Below, piece after piece: positions 8,938 through 18,628 of a stretch of DNA of 64,000 nt. The stretch is from positions 106,509-170,508 of the forward strand of contig NZ_JADYUD010000004.1 in the NCBI RefSeq assembly GCF_021531595.1, given 5' to 3'. How positions within the stretch are numbered: position 1 is the first letter of the stretch; the number at the start of each line of letters is the position of its first letter. The stretch is from Fusobacterium perfoetens (GTDB taxonomy: Bacteria > Fusobacteriota > Fusobacteriia > Fusobacteriales > Fusobacteriaceae). The position numbers were made by a program, and so were the translations under genes. A model generated the notes under the pieces. It saw only the letters and a program-made list of their open reading frames with translations. It was not told the DNA's origin and did no database searches.

Positions 8938-9618
8938 TTATTCTATATCTCCTATCTCTACTTCTTTCACTTCTCCAAGTTCCATTTCTTTAAGTTCTAA
9001 TTTTCCAAAAGAAATTCTTTTAAGATATACTACTTTGTTATTTACAGCTTCTAACATTTTTTTAACTTGATGGAATTTTCCTTCTTTTATAGTAAGATGA
9101 ATTTTTTTCTCTTCTATTTTTTTTGCTTCTGCAGGCATTGTAATATACCCACCAATATCAACACCTTTTCTTAATTTTTCTAAATCGTCTTCAGAAATAT
9201 CCTTTTCAAGTTCTGCATAATAAGTTTTATCAACATGACTTTTAGGAGAAAGAAGTCTATGATTAAGCTGCCCATCGTTAGTAAGAAGTAGAAGTCCTTC
9301 TGTATCTTTATCAAGTCTTCCAACAGGAGCAAGATCCTTTTTTATTACCCAATCAGGAAGAATATCCATTACAGTTTTTTCTCTAGGATCATCAACTGCT
9401 GTAATATATCCCGAAATTTTATTTAAAATATAATATCGGAATTTTTTATATTTTATAATTTTTTCATTATATTTTACTATATCTTTTTCTTCATTAACAT
9501 TTTCTTTAGGTGATGAAACTGTTTTTTCATTAACTGAAACAGCACCACTGTCTATAATTTTTTTTACTTCTTTTCTGCTTCCTATTCCACATTCTGTTAA
9601 GTATTTATCTAATCTCAT
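8938..9618 (-). CDS. RsuA/RluB-family rRNA pseudouridine synthase
   Basis: The protein has 226 aa. An N-terminal S4 RNA-binding domain (MRLDKYLTECGIGSRKEVKK, about 1-50) is followed by the catalytic domain with GRLDKDTEGLLLLTNDG (catalytic aspartate, about 104-120) and a C-terminal EGKFHQVKKM motif. It isomerises uridine to pseudouridine in ribosomal RNA. The length fits RsuA (16S U516), but RluB/E-type specificity cannot be excluded. Confidence 0.88.
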   Translation of the reverse strand: MRLDKYLTECGIGSRKEVKKIIDSGAVSVNEKTVSSPKENVNEEKDIVKYNEKIIKYKKFRYYILNKISGYITAVDDPREKTVMDILPDWVIKKDLAPVGRLDKDTEGLLLLTNDGQLNHRLLSPKSHVDKTYYAELEKDISEDDLEKLRKGVDIGGYITMPAEAKKIEEKKIHLTIKEGKFHQVKKMLEAVNNKVVYLKRISFGKLELKEMELGEVKEVEIGDIE

Positions 9619-9747
9619 ATAAATATTTTATCTCCTTTCATCGTCTATTATGATTATACCACATATCCCTAAAGTAATAAATCAGTTGTGAATTTACTTT
9701 TAATCATGCTATAATTAACATAGTAATGTTTAAAAGGAGAGATATAA

Positions 9748-10296
9748 ATGGTTGATTTTAAAAAAGTTGATGAATATATAGATTATATAGAAGAGGGAAG
9801 AATTCCTGATGGTATGACTTTTAATGAATTTGCTGTAGAATTCTATAATGAAAGTAAAGTTATTCCTCTTTCAAAATATCTTAGAAATAAAGGAAGAACT
9901 TCAAAAATTCCTAAGATTATGAATACAAAAAAAACTGGAGAAATTTTATACGATACTGAAAAATCTGGAGATGAAATAAGAACTTTCCTTAAAAGGAAAG
10001 GATTTGATAAAGTACCTGAACTTAATTATACTCTTGTTATGCTTGTGAGAAAAATAGATCTTTTAGATAACTGGAAAAAAATAATAGCTTATCTTCAAGG
10101 AGATAAAACAATAGAAGAAATTAATAATTCCACAAAAAGTAAACTTCTTCCTGGTGAAGTAGCTAGGCTTGAACAATATATAATGAATGAACTTCATATA
10201 GATGATGAGAAACTAAATTGGTTTTTAACTAAATTTAAAAAACTTGAAAGTAATAGAGAACTTCTTCGTGCAGTAAAAAAATTAAATAGGCAATAA
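9748..10296 (+). CDS. Conserved-looking hypothetical protein, 182 aa
   Basis: I do not recognise a family. It is soluble, rich in Lys and Glu, has no signal peptide or membrane segment, and is largely helical by composition. The start has a good AAGGAGAGA site. It is monocistronic, with a terminator right behind it. Confidence 0.7.
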   Translation: MVDFKKVDEYIDYIEEGRIPDGMTFNEFAVEFYNESKVIPLSKYLRNKGRTSKIPKIMNTKKTGEILYDTEKSGDEIRTFLKRKGFDKVPELNYTLVMLVRKIDLLDNWKKIIAYLQGDKTIEEINNSTKSKLLPGEVARLEQYIMNELHIDDEKLNWFLTKFKKLESNRELLRAVKKLNRQ

Positions 10297-10306
10297 TACT
10301 TGACTA

Positions 10307-10338
10307 AAAGAACTTTATTAAATTAGAGTTCTTTTTTT
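10307..10338. terminator. Intrinsic terminator
   Basis: AAAGAACT (10307-10314) pairs with AGTTCTTT (10327-10334), continuing into a T-run. An outer 11-bp pair (CAATAATACTT near 10291 with its complement near 10343) extends the stem. Confidence 0.75.
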
Positions 10339-10411
10339 ATAAAAGTATTATTGTCTTTCATGAATTTTTAATATATAATGTATTTTTAGAATTATAAAAG
10401 GAGGAACAGCA

Positions 10412-12169
10412 ATGAACAAGTTAGAAAGAAGAAAATTAATAGAAACTGCTCTTGGAAAAAGGGAAGCTGACCTTAAAATTGAAAATGCTAATCTTGTAAA
10501 TGTTTTTTCAGGGGAAATTTATTCTGCAAGTATATATCTTTGTGGAGAATATATAGCAGATACAGTGGAAAGTAAAAATGACACAAATAAACCAGCAAAA
10601 AAAATTATAGATTTAAAAGGAAAATATTTAGCACCAGGATTTATTGATTCACATCTTCATATTGAAAGTAGTCATTTAACTCCGTACCATTTTGCTGAGG
10701 CAGTCATTCCAAAAGGAACTACAACAATAGTAGCTGATCCTCATGAAATAGGAAATGCACTTGGAGAAGAAGGAATTGACTATATGCTTAATGCCTCTGA
10801 AAATCTTCCAATGAACCAATATTTTTTAATTCCTTCTTGTGTGCCTTCTGTTGTAGGACTTGAAACAACAGGAGCAGAATTTAATTCTGAAATAATTGAT
10901 AAAATGCTTGATAAAGAAAGAGTTCTTGGACTTGGGGAGATAATGGACTATATAGGTGTTATTAACTCTGATAAAAGAATGGAAGACATTATAGATGTAG
11001 CTTATCAAAAAAATAAATTTCTTCAAGGACATGCACCTGAGGTAACAGGAAATGATTTATCTGCTTATCTTTGTGGAGGACCTGTATCATGCCATGAGGT
11101 GAGAAATGGTTTTCATGCTAAAGAAAAAATAAGAAAAGGAATGACAGTTGATGCGAGAGAAAGTTCTATCAGCAAAAATATTACATCAATAGTTGAAAAT
11201 ATAAAAGATTTTAAATCTCCAAGAAATTTTACTTTATGTACAGATGACAGAGAACCTAAAGATATTCTTGAGAAAGGACATATAAATGATTGTATAAGAA
11301 CAGCTGTAAAAGCAGGGCTTGATCCTATTGAAGCTGTGAGAGCTGTAACTTTAAATACTGCTCAAGTATATAACCTTGAAAAACTTGGTGCTATAGCTCC
11401 GGGATATAAGGCAGATATGGTTGTTTTTGATAATCTTAAAGATTTTAATGTTGAAACAGTTTTCTTTAAAGGAAAAATTGTGGCAGAAAATAATAAAATG
11501 GTTGCAGAAATTATCAAACCATCTCTTGAAACAGAAAATAAAAACACTGTAACTGTAAAAGATTTTAAAGCTGATGATTTTAGAATAAAAGCTCCTATTG
11601 AAAATGGAACTATGGAAATTATAGGAATGGAATATATAAGCAGAGAGCGTTCTGTAACAAGAAGAAAAGTATTTACTGTAAATGTAAAAAATGGATATAT
11701 TGACCTTCAAGGGACAGAACTTAATTTTGTAGCTGTTGTAAATAGATATCCTGAAAATGATAATATTGCTTTAGCTGTTGTGGAAAATTTTTATCTTGAA
11801 AAAGGAGCAGTGGGAACTACTTATTCACATGATTCACATAATTTAACTATTATTTATAATAAAGCAGAAGATGCTGAAATTATATGTAAAAGAGCTTCTG
11901 AATCAGGAGGAGGAGTTTTTGTTGCTGAAGAGGGAAAAATTATTGATGAAGTTTTATTCCCTATAGGAGGTATGCTTTCTAAAAAGCCAGCAAAAGAGTT
12001 AAGTGTTGATATTGAAAGAATGAATAATCTTCTTAAAGAATATGGCATAAGAACTGACAGTCCTGTTACAAGACCAAGTACATTGGCACTTATTGTTATT
12101 CCAGATGTAAAGATGAGTGATTTAGGACTTGTTGATGTTGTTAAACAAGAAGTAATCAAACAATTTTAA
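10412..12169 (+). CDS. ade: Adenine deaminase
   Basis: The enzyme converts adenine to hypoxanthine and ammonia in purine salvage. The 585-aa length is normal for bacterial Ade. Amidohydrolase metal ligands are seen in GFIDSHLHIESS, VADPHEIGN, QGHAPEVTG and CTDDREPKDI, and the C-terminal adenine-deaminase domain carries SHDSHNLTI and IGGMLS. It precedes a purine permease by 29 bp, so uptake and deamination are probably co-expressed. The start follows AAAGGAGGAAC. Confidence 0.95.
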   Translation: MNKLERRKLIETALGKREADLKIENANLVNVFSGEIYSASIYLCGEYIADTVESKNDTNKPAKKIIDLKGKYLAPGFIDSHLHIESSHLTPYHFAEAVIPKGTTTIVADPHEIGNALGEEGIDYMLNASENLPMNQYFLIPSCVPSVVGLETTGAEFNSEIIDKMLDKERVLGLGEIMDYIGVINSDKRMEDIIDVAYQKNKFLQGHAPEVTGNDLSAYLCGGPVSCHEVRNGFHAKEKIRKGMTVDARESSISKNITSIVENIKDFKSPRNFTLCTDDREPKDILEKGHINDCIRTAVKAGLDPIEAVRAVTLNTAQVYNLEKLGAIAPGYKADMVVFDNLKDFNVETVFFKGKIVAENNKMVAEIIKPSLETENKNTVTVKDFKADDFRIKAPIENGTMEIIGMEYISRERSVTRRKVFTVNVKNGYIDLQGTELNFVAVVNRYPENDNIALAVVENFYLEKGAVGTTYSHDSHNLTIIYNKAEDAEIICKRASESGGGVFVAEEGKIIDEVLFPIGGMLSKKPAKELSVDIERMNNLLKEYGIRTDSPVTRPSTLALIVIPDVKMSDLGLVDVVKQEVIKQF

Positions 12170-12198
12170 TTTTTAATATATTAAGGAGGATTTTTCAA

Positions 12199-13500
12199 AT
12201 GAAGAAAGAAAATTTCTTAGACAGTTACTTTAAAATAAGTGAAAGAAAAAGTAATGTCAAAACTGAACTTGGGGCTGGACTTGCTACTTTTATGACAATG
12301 TCATATATACTTATAGTTCACCCTACAATTATGAAAGCTGCAGGAATGCCACAGGATCAAGTATTTACTGTTACAGCTTTAACTTCGTGTATATTTACTC
12401 TGCTTATGGGAATATATGCAAAACTTCCTTTTGCTCTTGCACCTGCTATGGGAAGCAATGCTTTTCTTGCATTTACTCTTGTGGGAAGTGGAAATATAAC
12501 ATGGCAGCAAGGTTTGGCAATGAATATAATATCTGGAATAATATTCCTTTTAATGTCATTGTTTGGATTCAGAGAAGTCATTGTAAAATTTCTTCCTAAA
12601 AGTTTAAAACTTGGAATAGGAGCAACTGTAGGAATATTCCTTATAGAACTTGGTTTTAAAAATGGAAGTCTTATGAAAATTGCAAACAATTCAATATCTA
12701 TGGGAGATATTAAAAGCCCTGCAACTTTAACAGCTCTTTTTGGAATAGGAGTTACAGCTGTACTTGTGGCGAAAAAAGTAAGATGTGATATGCTTCTTGG
12801 AATTATTGCTGCTACAGTTATAGGAATTCCTCTTGGAGTAACTAAACTTCCTTCAAGTATTATTGCTCTTCCTGCAAGCATTAATGATATAGCATTTAAA
12901 CTTGATTTTTCAAATATATTTTCAATAGAAATTCTGCCAATACTTTTTGTTTTCTTTGTGGGAGATTTCTTCTCAACTCTTGGTACACTTCTTGGAGTAT
13001 CAGAAAAAGCAGGACTTCTTGATGAAAATGGAGACCTTCCAGATATTCAAAAACCTTTTACTGTAGATGCACTTGGAACAGTTGTGGGATCTGCACTTGG
13101 AACAACTACAATAACTACATTTGTTGAATCAGCAGCAGGAGTTGGAGCTGGAGGAAGAACAGGACTTACTTCTATATCAACAGGAATTTTATTCTTTTTA
13201 AGTTTATTTTTCAGCCCTCTTGCACTTATGGTTCCTGGAGCTGCAACAGCACCTGCCCTTATAATAATGGGAATAATTATGTTAAGTGGTATGAAAAATA
13301 TAGAGTATGATGATTTCACAGAATCTTTTCCTGTATTTTTTATGATTATTGCCACTGCCTTTACAAACAGCATTGCTAATGGTGTAGGTGCAGGAATAAT
13401 TGTATATACACTTATAAAAGCAGGAACAGGAAAAGCAAAAGATGTCAGCATTGGGTTATATATTCTTGCATTTATAATGGTTCTATATTTTATAAGATAA
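12199..13500 (+). CDS. NCS2-family (AzgA-like) purine permease
   Basis: The protein has 433 aa with about 12-14 hydrophobic segments. The N-terminal ELGAGLATFMTMSYILIVHP and FFVGDFFSTLGTLLG/TTTITTFVESAAGVGAGGRTG blocks are typical of AzgA-type adenine/guanine/hypoxanthine transporters of the inner membrane. Its position right behind ade supports adenine or hypoxanthine import. AAGGAGGA precedes the start. Confidence 0.9.
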   Translation: MKKENFLDSYFKISERKSNVKTELGAGLATFMTMSYILIVHPTIMKAAGMPQDQVFTVTALTSCIFTLLMGIYAKLPFALAPAMGSNAFLAFTLVGSGNITWQQGLAMNIISGIIFLLMSLFGFREVIVKFLPKSLKLGIGATVGIFLIELGFKNGSLMKIANNSISMGDIKSPATLTALFGIGVTAVLVAKKVRCDMLLGIIAATVIGIPLGVTKLPSSIIALPASINDIAFKLDFSNIFSIEILPILFVFFVGDFFSTLGTLLGVSEKAGLLDENGDLPDIQKPFTVDALGTVVGSALGTTTITTFVESAAGVGAGGRTGLTSISTGILFFLSLFFSPLALMVPGAATAPALIIMGIIMLSGMKNIEYDDFTESFPVFFMIIATAFTNSIANGVGAGIIVYTLIKAGTGKAKDVSIGLYILAFIMVLYFIR

Positions 13501-13519
13501 AAATTAAAAAACAAATAAA

Positions 13520-13568
13520 AAATATCAGTAGTTTATTTTCTAATAAAGATTTTTAACTGCTGATATTT
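13520..13568. terminator. Terminator after the permease gene
   Basis: AATATCAGTAGTT (13521-13533) pairs with AACTGCTGATATT (13555-13567) with one G-U pair, followed by T-rich DNA. It also faces the convergent nitroreductase gene. Confidence 0.75.
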
Positions 13569-13611
13569 TTATTTTAAATGCAATATATATTATTTTTTGT
13601 ACTCTGTAATT

Positions 13612-14133
13612 TTATCTCTTTCCATATTTATTATATGAAACCTTATTCCAATTTACATCTTTTTCTGTATAATGAGGTTTTTCTTCAGCAGAATAACCAA
13701 TAACAATAAGGCACATAACCATAAAATTATCTGGAGTATTTGTTTTTTCTCTGAAAAATTCTTCTGATGATTTTCCATCAGCTGTTTTTCTTTCATTTAC
13801 ATGAACCCAACAACTTCCAAGTCCAAGTTCATGAGCTTTTACTTGCATTGCAAACCCAGCAATGCAGCAATCTGCAAGAAGTGTAGATGATTTTCCAATT
13901 TCTCCCATAACACCTATTACAAGAGGAGCATCTTTTACAAATGAAGATCCATGCTCTCTAAGCTCAGCAACTTCTTTTATAAGATCTTTATCATCAATAA
14001 CTACAAATTCACATGGACGGCTGTTTCTTCCTGTAGGAGCAAGAAGGGCTGCCTTTAAAATTTCATCAATTTTTTCTTTTTCAACAGGTATGTCTTTGTA
14101 TTTTCTTATACTTCTTCTAGTCATAAAATCCAT
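13612..14133 (-). CDS. Nitroreductase-family FMN protein
   Basis: The protein has 173 aa. RRSIRKYKDIPVEKEKIDEIL and APTGRNSRPCEFVVI are the FMN-binding start of the nitroreductase fold, and the LGSCWVHVN and MCLIVIGY segments complete it. Such enzymes reduce nitro groups, quinones or flavins with NAD(P)H. The substrate is unknown. The start follows AAAGGAGAAGTG. Confidence 0.87.
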   Translation of the reverse strand: MDFMTRRSIRKYKDIPVEKEKIDEILKAALLAPTGRNSRPCEFVVIDDKDLIKEVAELREHGSSFVKDAPLVIGVMGEIGKSSTLLADCCIAGFAMQVKAHELGLGSCWVHVNERKTADGKSSEEFFREKTNTPDNFMVMCLIVIGYSAEEKPHYTEKDVNWNKVSYNKYGKR

Positions 14134-14160
14134 AATATCACTTCTCCTTTAATAAAAAAA

Positions 14161-15039
14161 TTATTTAATAAGATTATATAAATATTCTATCTCCTGTTTC
14201 CAAATAGTTTCATCAATAGTTTCAAGAATAATAGGAATATTATCAAATCTTTTATCATTCATAAATCTTATAAAAAATTCTTCTCCTAAAACACCTTTTC
14301 CTATACTATCATGCCTATCTTTTTTAGAACCTGTATCAAATTTACTGTCATTTAAATGAACTCCTTTAAGATATTTAAAACCTATAATTTTTTCAAAATC
14401 GTTCATAGTTTTTTCATATCCCTCTTCATCTTTAAGTTCATATCCTGCAGCAAGAGTATGGCAAGTATCTATACATACTCCTATTCTATCTTTATCTTCA
14501 ATAAGATTTATAATTTCAGCAATTTCTTCAAATTTACTTCCTATATTACTTCCTTGCCCAGCTGTTGTTTCTAAGACAACAACAATATCGGAAACTTTTT
14601 TATGAGCCTCATTTATTGAATTAGCAATAAGTCTTATACATTCTTCCTGTGAAATTTCATTAAGATGACTTCCTGGATGCATATTAAGATATTTAAGACC
14701 AAGCTGTCTGCATCTTTCCATTTCATCTATAAAAGCATTTAAAGATTTTTCTCTTTTTTCATTGTCTCCATTTCCAAGATTATGAAGATAACTATTATGA
14801 GGAAGAATATATTCAGGAGATATTCCTGACTTTTCCATAAATTCTTTAAATTTTTTTATTTCTCCCTCTTCTAAAGGTTTTGAATCCCATCTTCTTTGAT
14901 TTTTGGTAAAAAGAGCAAAAGCTCTTGCTCCTATATTTTCTGCATTTTCAAAAGCCTTTGAAACTCCTCCTTGAGTACTTACATGAGCTCCAATAAATTT
15001 ATTTATTTTATTTTCTATATTAATCACTCCTTTTCTCAA
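14161..15039 (-). CDS. nfo: Deoxyribonuclease IV (AP endonuclease)
   Basis: Endonuclease IV cleaves abasic sites in base-excision repair using three zinc ions. Visible are FIGAHVSTQGG near the N-terminus, LNMHPGSH, VCIDTCHTLAAGYEL, GVHLNDSK and RHDSIGKG, all metal-site motifs. The length is normal. The start is uncertain: the TTG at 15039 lies upstream of an AAAAGGAG motif, while a GTG or non-standard codon just after that motif (about 15024) may be the true start, removing about five residues. Confidence 0.92.
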   Translation of the reverse strand: MRKGVINIENKINKFIGAHVSTQGGVSKAFENAENIGARAFALFTKNQRRWDSKPLEEGEIKKFKEFMEKSGISPEYILPHNSYLHNLGNGDNEKREKSLNAFIDEMERCRQLGLKYLNMHPGSHLNEISQEECIRLIANSINEAHKKVSDIVVVLETTAGQGSNIGSKFEEIAEIINLIEDKDRIGVCIDTCHTLAAGYELKDEEGYEKTMNDFEKIIGFKYLKGVHLNDSKFDTGSKKDRHDSIGKGVLGEEFFIRFMNDKRFDNIPIILETIDETIWKQEIEYLYNLIK

Positions 15040-15194
15040 TTTATAATATAATTATATCACAGTTAAATTAAATATAGAAAAAGTATTTTTAATACACTTA
15101 AAAAATTTGTAAAATAAATTGAATTTTATAAAAAAAAGTTGTATATTGAGTAGTAATAAATTTAAATTTATAAATTTTAGGGAGGGAGTTTTTT

Positions 15195-16361
15195 ATGAAC
15201 AGCAGCAGTTTAAGGAGAAGTCTTATTGCTCTTGCTTTTGGAACTTTGGGACTTGGGATTGCAGAATTTGTAATGATGGGAATACTTCCAGATACAGCAG
15301 TTTCATTGGGAGTTTCTATTCCTACAGCAGGACATTTTATTTCAGCATATGCTCTTGGAGTATGTTTTGGAGCATGTATGTTACTTATACTTCGTAAGTA
15401 TCCTATGAAAAATTCTTTACTTTTTCTAGTTTCGCTTATGATGGTTGGTAATATAGGAGCAGCTTTAGCTCAAAGTTATCATTTTATGCTTGTAGCTCGT
15501 TTTATATCTGGTTTACCTCATGGAGCATATTTTGGAGTGGCATCTATTGTTGCATCAAAGCTTGCCCAAAAAGGAAGAGAGTCTGAAGCAGTGTCAATTA
15601 TGATAGCAGGAATGACAATAGCAAATCTTTTTGGAGTCCCTTTAGGAACTCTTTTAAGTACTTTTCTTTCTTGGAGAATTATTTTTTGTTTGGTTGTTAT
15701 ATGGTGTATCCTTACTTTATATTCAATAAAAAAATATGTTCCTTACATACCACCTCTTCCAGACACAGGATTCATGGGGCAATTTAAATTTTTAAAATAT
15801 CCAGCACCATGGCTTTTACTTGGAGCTACAATGTTTGGAAATGGAGGAGCTTTTGCATGGTACAGTTATGTTACTCCTATGCTTATACAAGTATCAGGAT
15901 TTAAGGCTGAAATTATAACAGGAATAATGGTTTTAGCAGGAGCAGGAATGGTAACAGGAAATCTTGTTGGTGGAAAATTAAGCACCCGTTTTTATCCTGG
16001 AAAAGTAGGAGCAGGATTTCAAGGAGTTATGGCTCTTTCATTATTCTTAATATTTTTTCTTGCACAATATAAGATACCTGCAGTATTTTTAATGTGTGCT
16101 GTTACTTTTTGCTTATTTGCTGTAAGCAGTCCTCAGCAATTTTTAATCATTAAATTTTCTCAAGGAGGAGAAATGCTTGGAGCTGCTGGAATTCAAATTG
16201 CATTTAATATGGGAAATGCTCTTGGAGCATATCTTGGAGGTATTCCTATAGCACATGGAATGGAAATTCAATATTCTGCTCTTGTAGGAACATGTTCTGC
16301 AGCTATGGGATTTATAATTTTTTCTTTTTTTAATCACTTATACCAAGATAAAAATATATAA
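15195..16361 (+). CDS. MFS (AraJ/YdhP-like DHA1) efflux transporter
   Basis: The protein has 388 aa and 12 hydrophobic segments. The N-terminal LGLGIAEFVMMGILPDTA and RFISGLPHGAYFGVA blocks are typical of the AraJ/YdhP drug:H+ antiporter-1 group in the inner membrane. The substrate is unknown. A strong GGGAGGGAG site precedes the ATG and a terminator follows. Confidence 0.87.
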   Translation: MNSSSLRRSLIALAFGTLGLGIAEFVMMGILPDTAVSLGVSIPTAGHFISAYALGVCFGACMLLILRKYPMKNSLLFLVSLMMVGNIGAALAQSYHFMLVARFISGLPHGAYFGVASIVASKLAQKGRESEAVSIMIAGMTIANLFGVPLGTLLSTFLSWRIIFCLVVIWCILTLYSIKKYVPYIPPLPDTGFMGQFKFLKYPAPWLLLGATMFGNGGAFAWYSYVTPMLIQVSGFKAEIITGIMVLAGAGMVTGNLVGGKLSTRFYPGKVGAGFQGVMALSLFLIFFLAQYKIPAVFLMCAVTFCLFAVSSPQQFLIIKFSQGGEMLGAAGIQIAFNMGNALGAYLGGIPIAHGMEIQYSALVGTCSAAMGFIIFSFFNHLYQDKNI

Positions 16362-16378
16362 TAAAAGTAAATTAAAAA

Positions 16379-16411
16379 GGCGATTAGATTTTTATACTAA
16401 TCGTCTTTTTT
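16379..16411 (+). terminator. Intrinsic terminator
   Basis: GGCGATTAG (16379-16387) pairs with CTAATCGTC (16397-16405) followed by TTTTTT. Confidence 0.85.
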
Positions 16412-16462
16412 ATACTGGAGATATAATTTAAAAAATTTCATTAAATTTATCAAAATAAAATA

Positions 16463-16654
16463 CTACTTGCTTATTTTTTTAAATTTTAAATTTTTTTCTA
16501 TCAAGGCAAATACATCATCATGAGTAAGAGTTTTTTGACCTTTTAAAGTTTCAAGAAACTCTTTTACAGCTTCATGTTCTTTCTTATGGTATTTGTTGAT
16601 GATATAGTGTACATCAGCTTCCTGATTAAAGTTTACATATTTATGTTCTTTCAT
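16463..16654 (-). CDS. Hypothetical protein, 63 aa
   Basis: It is small, charged and probably helical; no family is recognised. An upstream ATG (16687) and the ATG adjoining the ribosome-binding site are in frame. The ATG at 16654 was chosen because CAGGAG ends 9 nt before it. It sits downstream of the GltS-like gene on the same strand. Confidence 0.55.
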   Translation of the reverse strand: MKEHKYVNFNQEADVHYIINKYHKKEHEAVKEFLETLKGQKTLTHDDVFALIEKNLKFKKISK

Positions 16655-16712
16655 ATAAATCATCTCCTGAAATCCCCAGCCAACCATATTATAAATCTTT
16701 TTATCTGAAATA

Positions 16713-18038
16713 TCAAGCTTTCAGCTTTTTCCCTGCTGCAAAAGGAAGAAAAATTGTAAACAGAATAAGAAGTACTAAAGATGTTATAAGAGCTGTTACT
16801 GCTCCTTTTGAAATCCATATATCAAGAAGAATTCCTATAAGCACAAAGCTCCAAGAAGTCATTGCATAACATAAAGTATGATCTGCAAAAGCTGAGCTTT
16901 TAAGTTCAGGATCTGTAACTCTTAAAAGAAGAAGTCCTGTTATAAAAATTCCTGTATTCATTCCAAAACTTATAATTCCATGTTCAAACCAATCTTCTCT
17001 TATAAATAATTTACTAAAAACAAAAATATATATAAATGTAACAAGAAAGCCCATCAAAGAAACAAAAATTATAGGAATAATATATTGTGCTATAACTTTT
17101 ACAGGCATACTTGCTATAGCTGCAATAATTGCATATTCAGTAAGCATTCCAGAAAGCTTTGATTTTACTTTACTGTCAACTAAATGTTTTAAATTTAATT
17201 TACACATTACATACCAGACAATAAACATAATAAATACAGCATATGTCCATACAGCTATACTTCTTAAATATATAATTTTATGTGCTTTTACAAAATTAAA
17301 AACAATGTATGAAAGAGCTGTTACACTTAATATAAGAGCTGAATGAAATCCTAATGTATCAACTGATGTGGATAGTGTTGTCTCTCTTCCTATAGAATTC
17401 TGTCTTGATATATCTTTTTCATAACCTGTTTTTAAAGCTTCAGGAATATTTTCTGGTTTTTCAATATATCTGCACACCTTTTTTCTTGCACCTATATTTA
17501 TAATAAGCATTCCAAAAAGTATTCCTCCCACAAGTCCAAAAGTTGCAACTGCTGAACCTACTCCTTGTGATATATCCCAATAAGGAAGATTTCTGTCTTT
17601 TAACATATTTGAAAGCATTCCTATTGTTCCATGTCCTCCAGCAAAAGCAAATTCAAGTTCTGCTCCAAAGATTGGATAAAGATTTGGAATTATATTTTTA
17701 AAAATCAAATAAGAAATTATTCCTACACCTATTTGTCCCATAGTTACTCCCATCATAATAAGTCCATGAGGAAGAACTGTTTTTAGTCTATCCTTATTAT
17801 TTGAGACAGAAAGCCCTAAAGGAATTGAAGCTACAATAGGAACAATAAGAGTTCCTGGAATTTTTGAATAAATATTTATATATTCTTTGGGAAGAGGGAG
17901 CATAAGAAGAAGAAATCCACCTATTACAGAAGCTGGAAGAAATAAATTCTGTAATATTTTTATTTTTGCTCTTAAAGCTACTCCTATAAGCAAGAACACA
18001 CTTAAAAGACCTATACTGTAAATAAAAACTGTTGTCAT
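16713..18038 (-). CDS. GltS-like sodium:glutamate symporter
   Basis: The protein has 441 aa with about 12 membrane segments. FAFAGGHGTIGMLSNML in the first half and FGMNTGIFITGLLLLRVTDPE in the second are the paired re-entrant regions of the glutamate:Na+ symporter (ESS/GltS) family. The central loop (about 190-220) is hydrophilic. It likely imports glutamate or a related acid. The start follows CAGGAGGTAAA. Confidence 0.8.
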   Translation of the reverse strand: MTTVFIYSIGLLSVFLLIGVALRAKIKILQNLFLPASVIGGFLLLMLPLPKEYINIYSKIPGTLIVPIVASIPLGLSVSNNKDRLKTVLPHGLIMMGVTMGQIGVGIISYLIFKNIIPNLYPIFGAELEFAFAGGHGTIGMLSNMLKDRNLPYWDISQGVGSAVATFGLVGGILFGMLIINIGARKKVCRYIEKPENIPEALKTGYEKDISRQNSIGRETTLSTSVDTLGFHSALILSVTALSYIVFNFVKAHKIIYLRSIAVWTYAVFIMFIVWYVMCKLNLKHLVDSKVKSKLSGMLTEYAIIAAIASMPVKVIAQYIIPIIFVSLMGFLVTFIYIFVFSKLFIREDWFEHGIISFGMNTGIFITGLLLLRVTDPELKSSAFADHTLCYAMTSWSFVLIGILLDIWISKGAVTALITSLVLLILFTIFLPFAAGKKLKA

Positions 18039-18235
18039 TTTACCTCCTGAAAGTTTAATCTGCAGTAATATAATATCATATCTTTTTAATTTTTTATAAA
18101 TAATTTCAAAACATATGTGTATTTACTAAAATTTTATTTTATGTTTATGTATTTCTTACAAAAAATAAAGTTATTTATTAAAAAGCAATATTAGATAAAT
18201 TATCTTCATATTTTTTAATAAATTAAAAAAATTGT

Positions 18236-18263
18236 TTGAAAATTGTGCAGATTATGGTATACT
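18236..18263 (+). promoter_or_regulatory. Promoter of the 80-aa gene
   Basis: TTGAAA at 18236-18241 and TATACT at 18258-18263 are separated by 16 bp, with a TG extension just before the -10 box. Confidence 0.6.
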
Positions 18264-18320
18264 ATAAATATAAAAAAGGTAGTTTTTTTAATAGAATATT
18301 ATTGCATTTGAGGAGGAACT

Positions 18321-18563
18321 ATGAATCAGGAATTAAATCAAAAATTAAATTATTTACTATTAGGTGAAGAAAAATATACAGAATGTCCACACATTGTGAC
18401 TCTTACTACTGAAGAAAACGGTATTACTATTACTGACGACTGTGGAACAGATAGAGTTGTTAAAATATCTTATCAAGATATAGTAAACAGAGTTCTTGAC
18501 CATGAAGCAGGAAAAACAATAGTTGCTGACATTATAAAAGAAATAACTTTCAGAAGCAGATAA
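18321..18563 (+). CDS. Hypothetical protein, 80 aa
   Basis: No family is recognised. It is an acidic small soluble protein with a single central cysteine pair region (ECPH, DDCGTD). A good GAGGAGGA site and its own promoter and terminator indicate a real, separately expressed gene. Confidence 0.65.
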   Translation: MNQELNQKLNYLLLGEEKYTECPHIVTLTTEENGITITDDCGTDRVVKISYQDIVNRVLDHEAGKTIVADIIKEITFRSR

Positions 18564-18570
18564 AAGAAAA

Positions 18571-18603
18571 AAGCACTTTGGTTTAAAACCAAGGTGCTTT
18601 TCT
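18571..18603 (+). terminator. Intrinsic terminator
   Basis: AAGCACTTTGGTTT (18571-18584) pairs with AAACCAAGGTGCTT (18586-18599), then TTCTTT. Confidence 0.88.
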
Positions 18604-18628
18604 TTATAACTTACAAAGTAATAAGGCT

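Noticed and set aside
12357..13514. Long minus-strand frames opposite the purine permease and adenine deaminase genes
   Set aside because: They are antisense to clearly conserved proteins, lack ribosome-binding sites and have compositions typical of complement frames.
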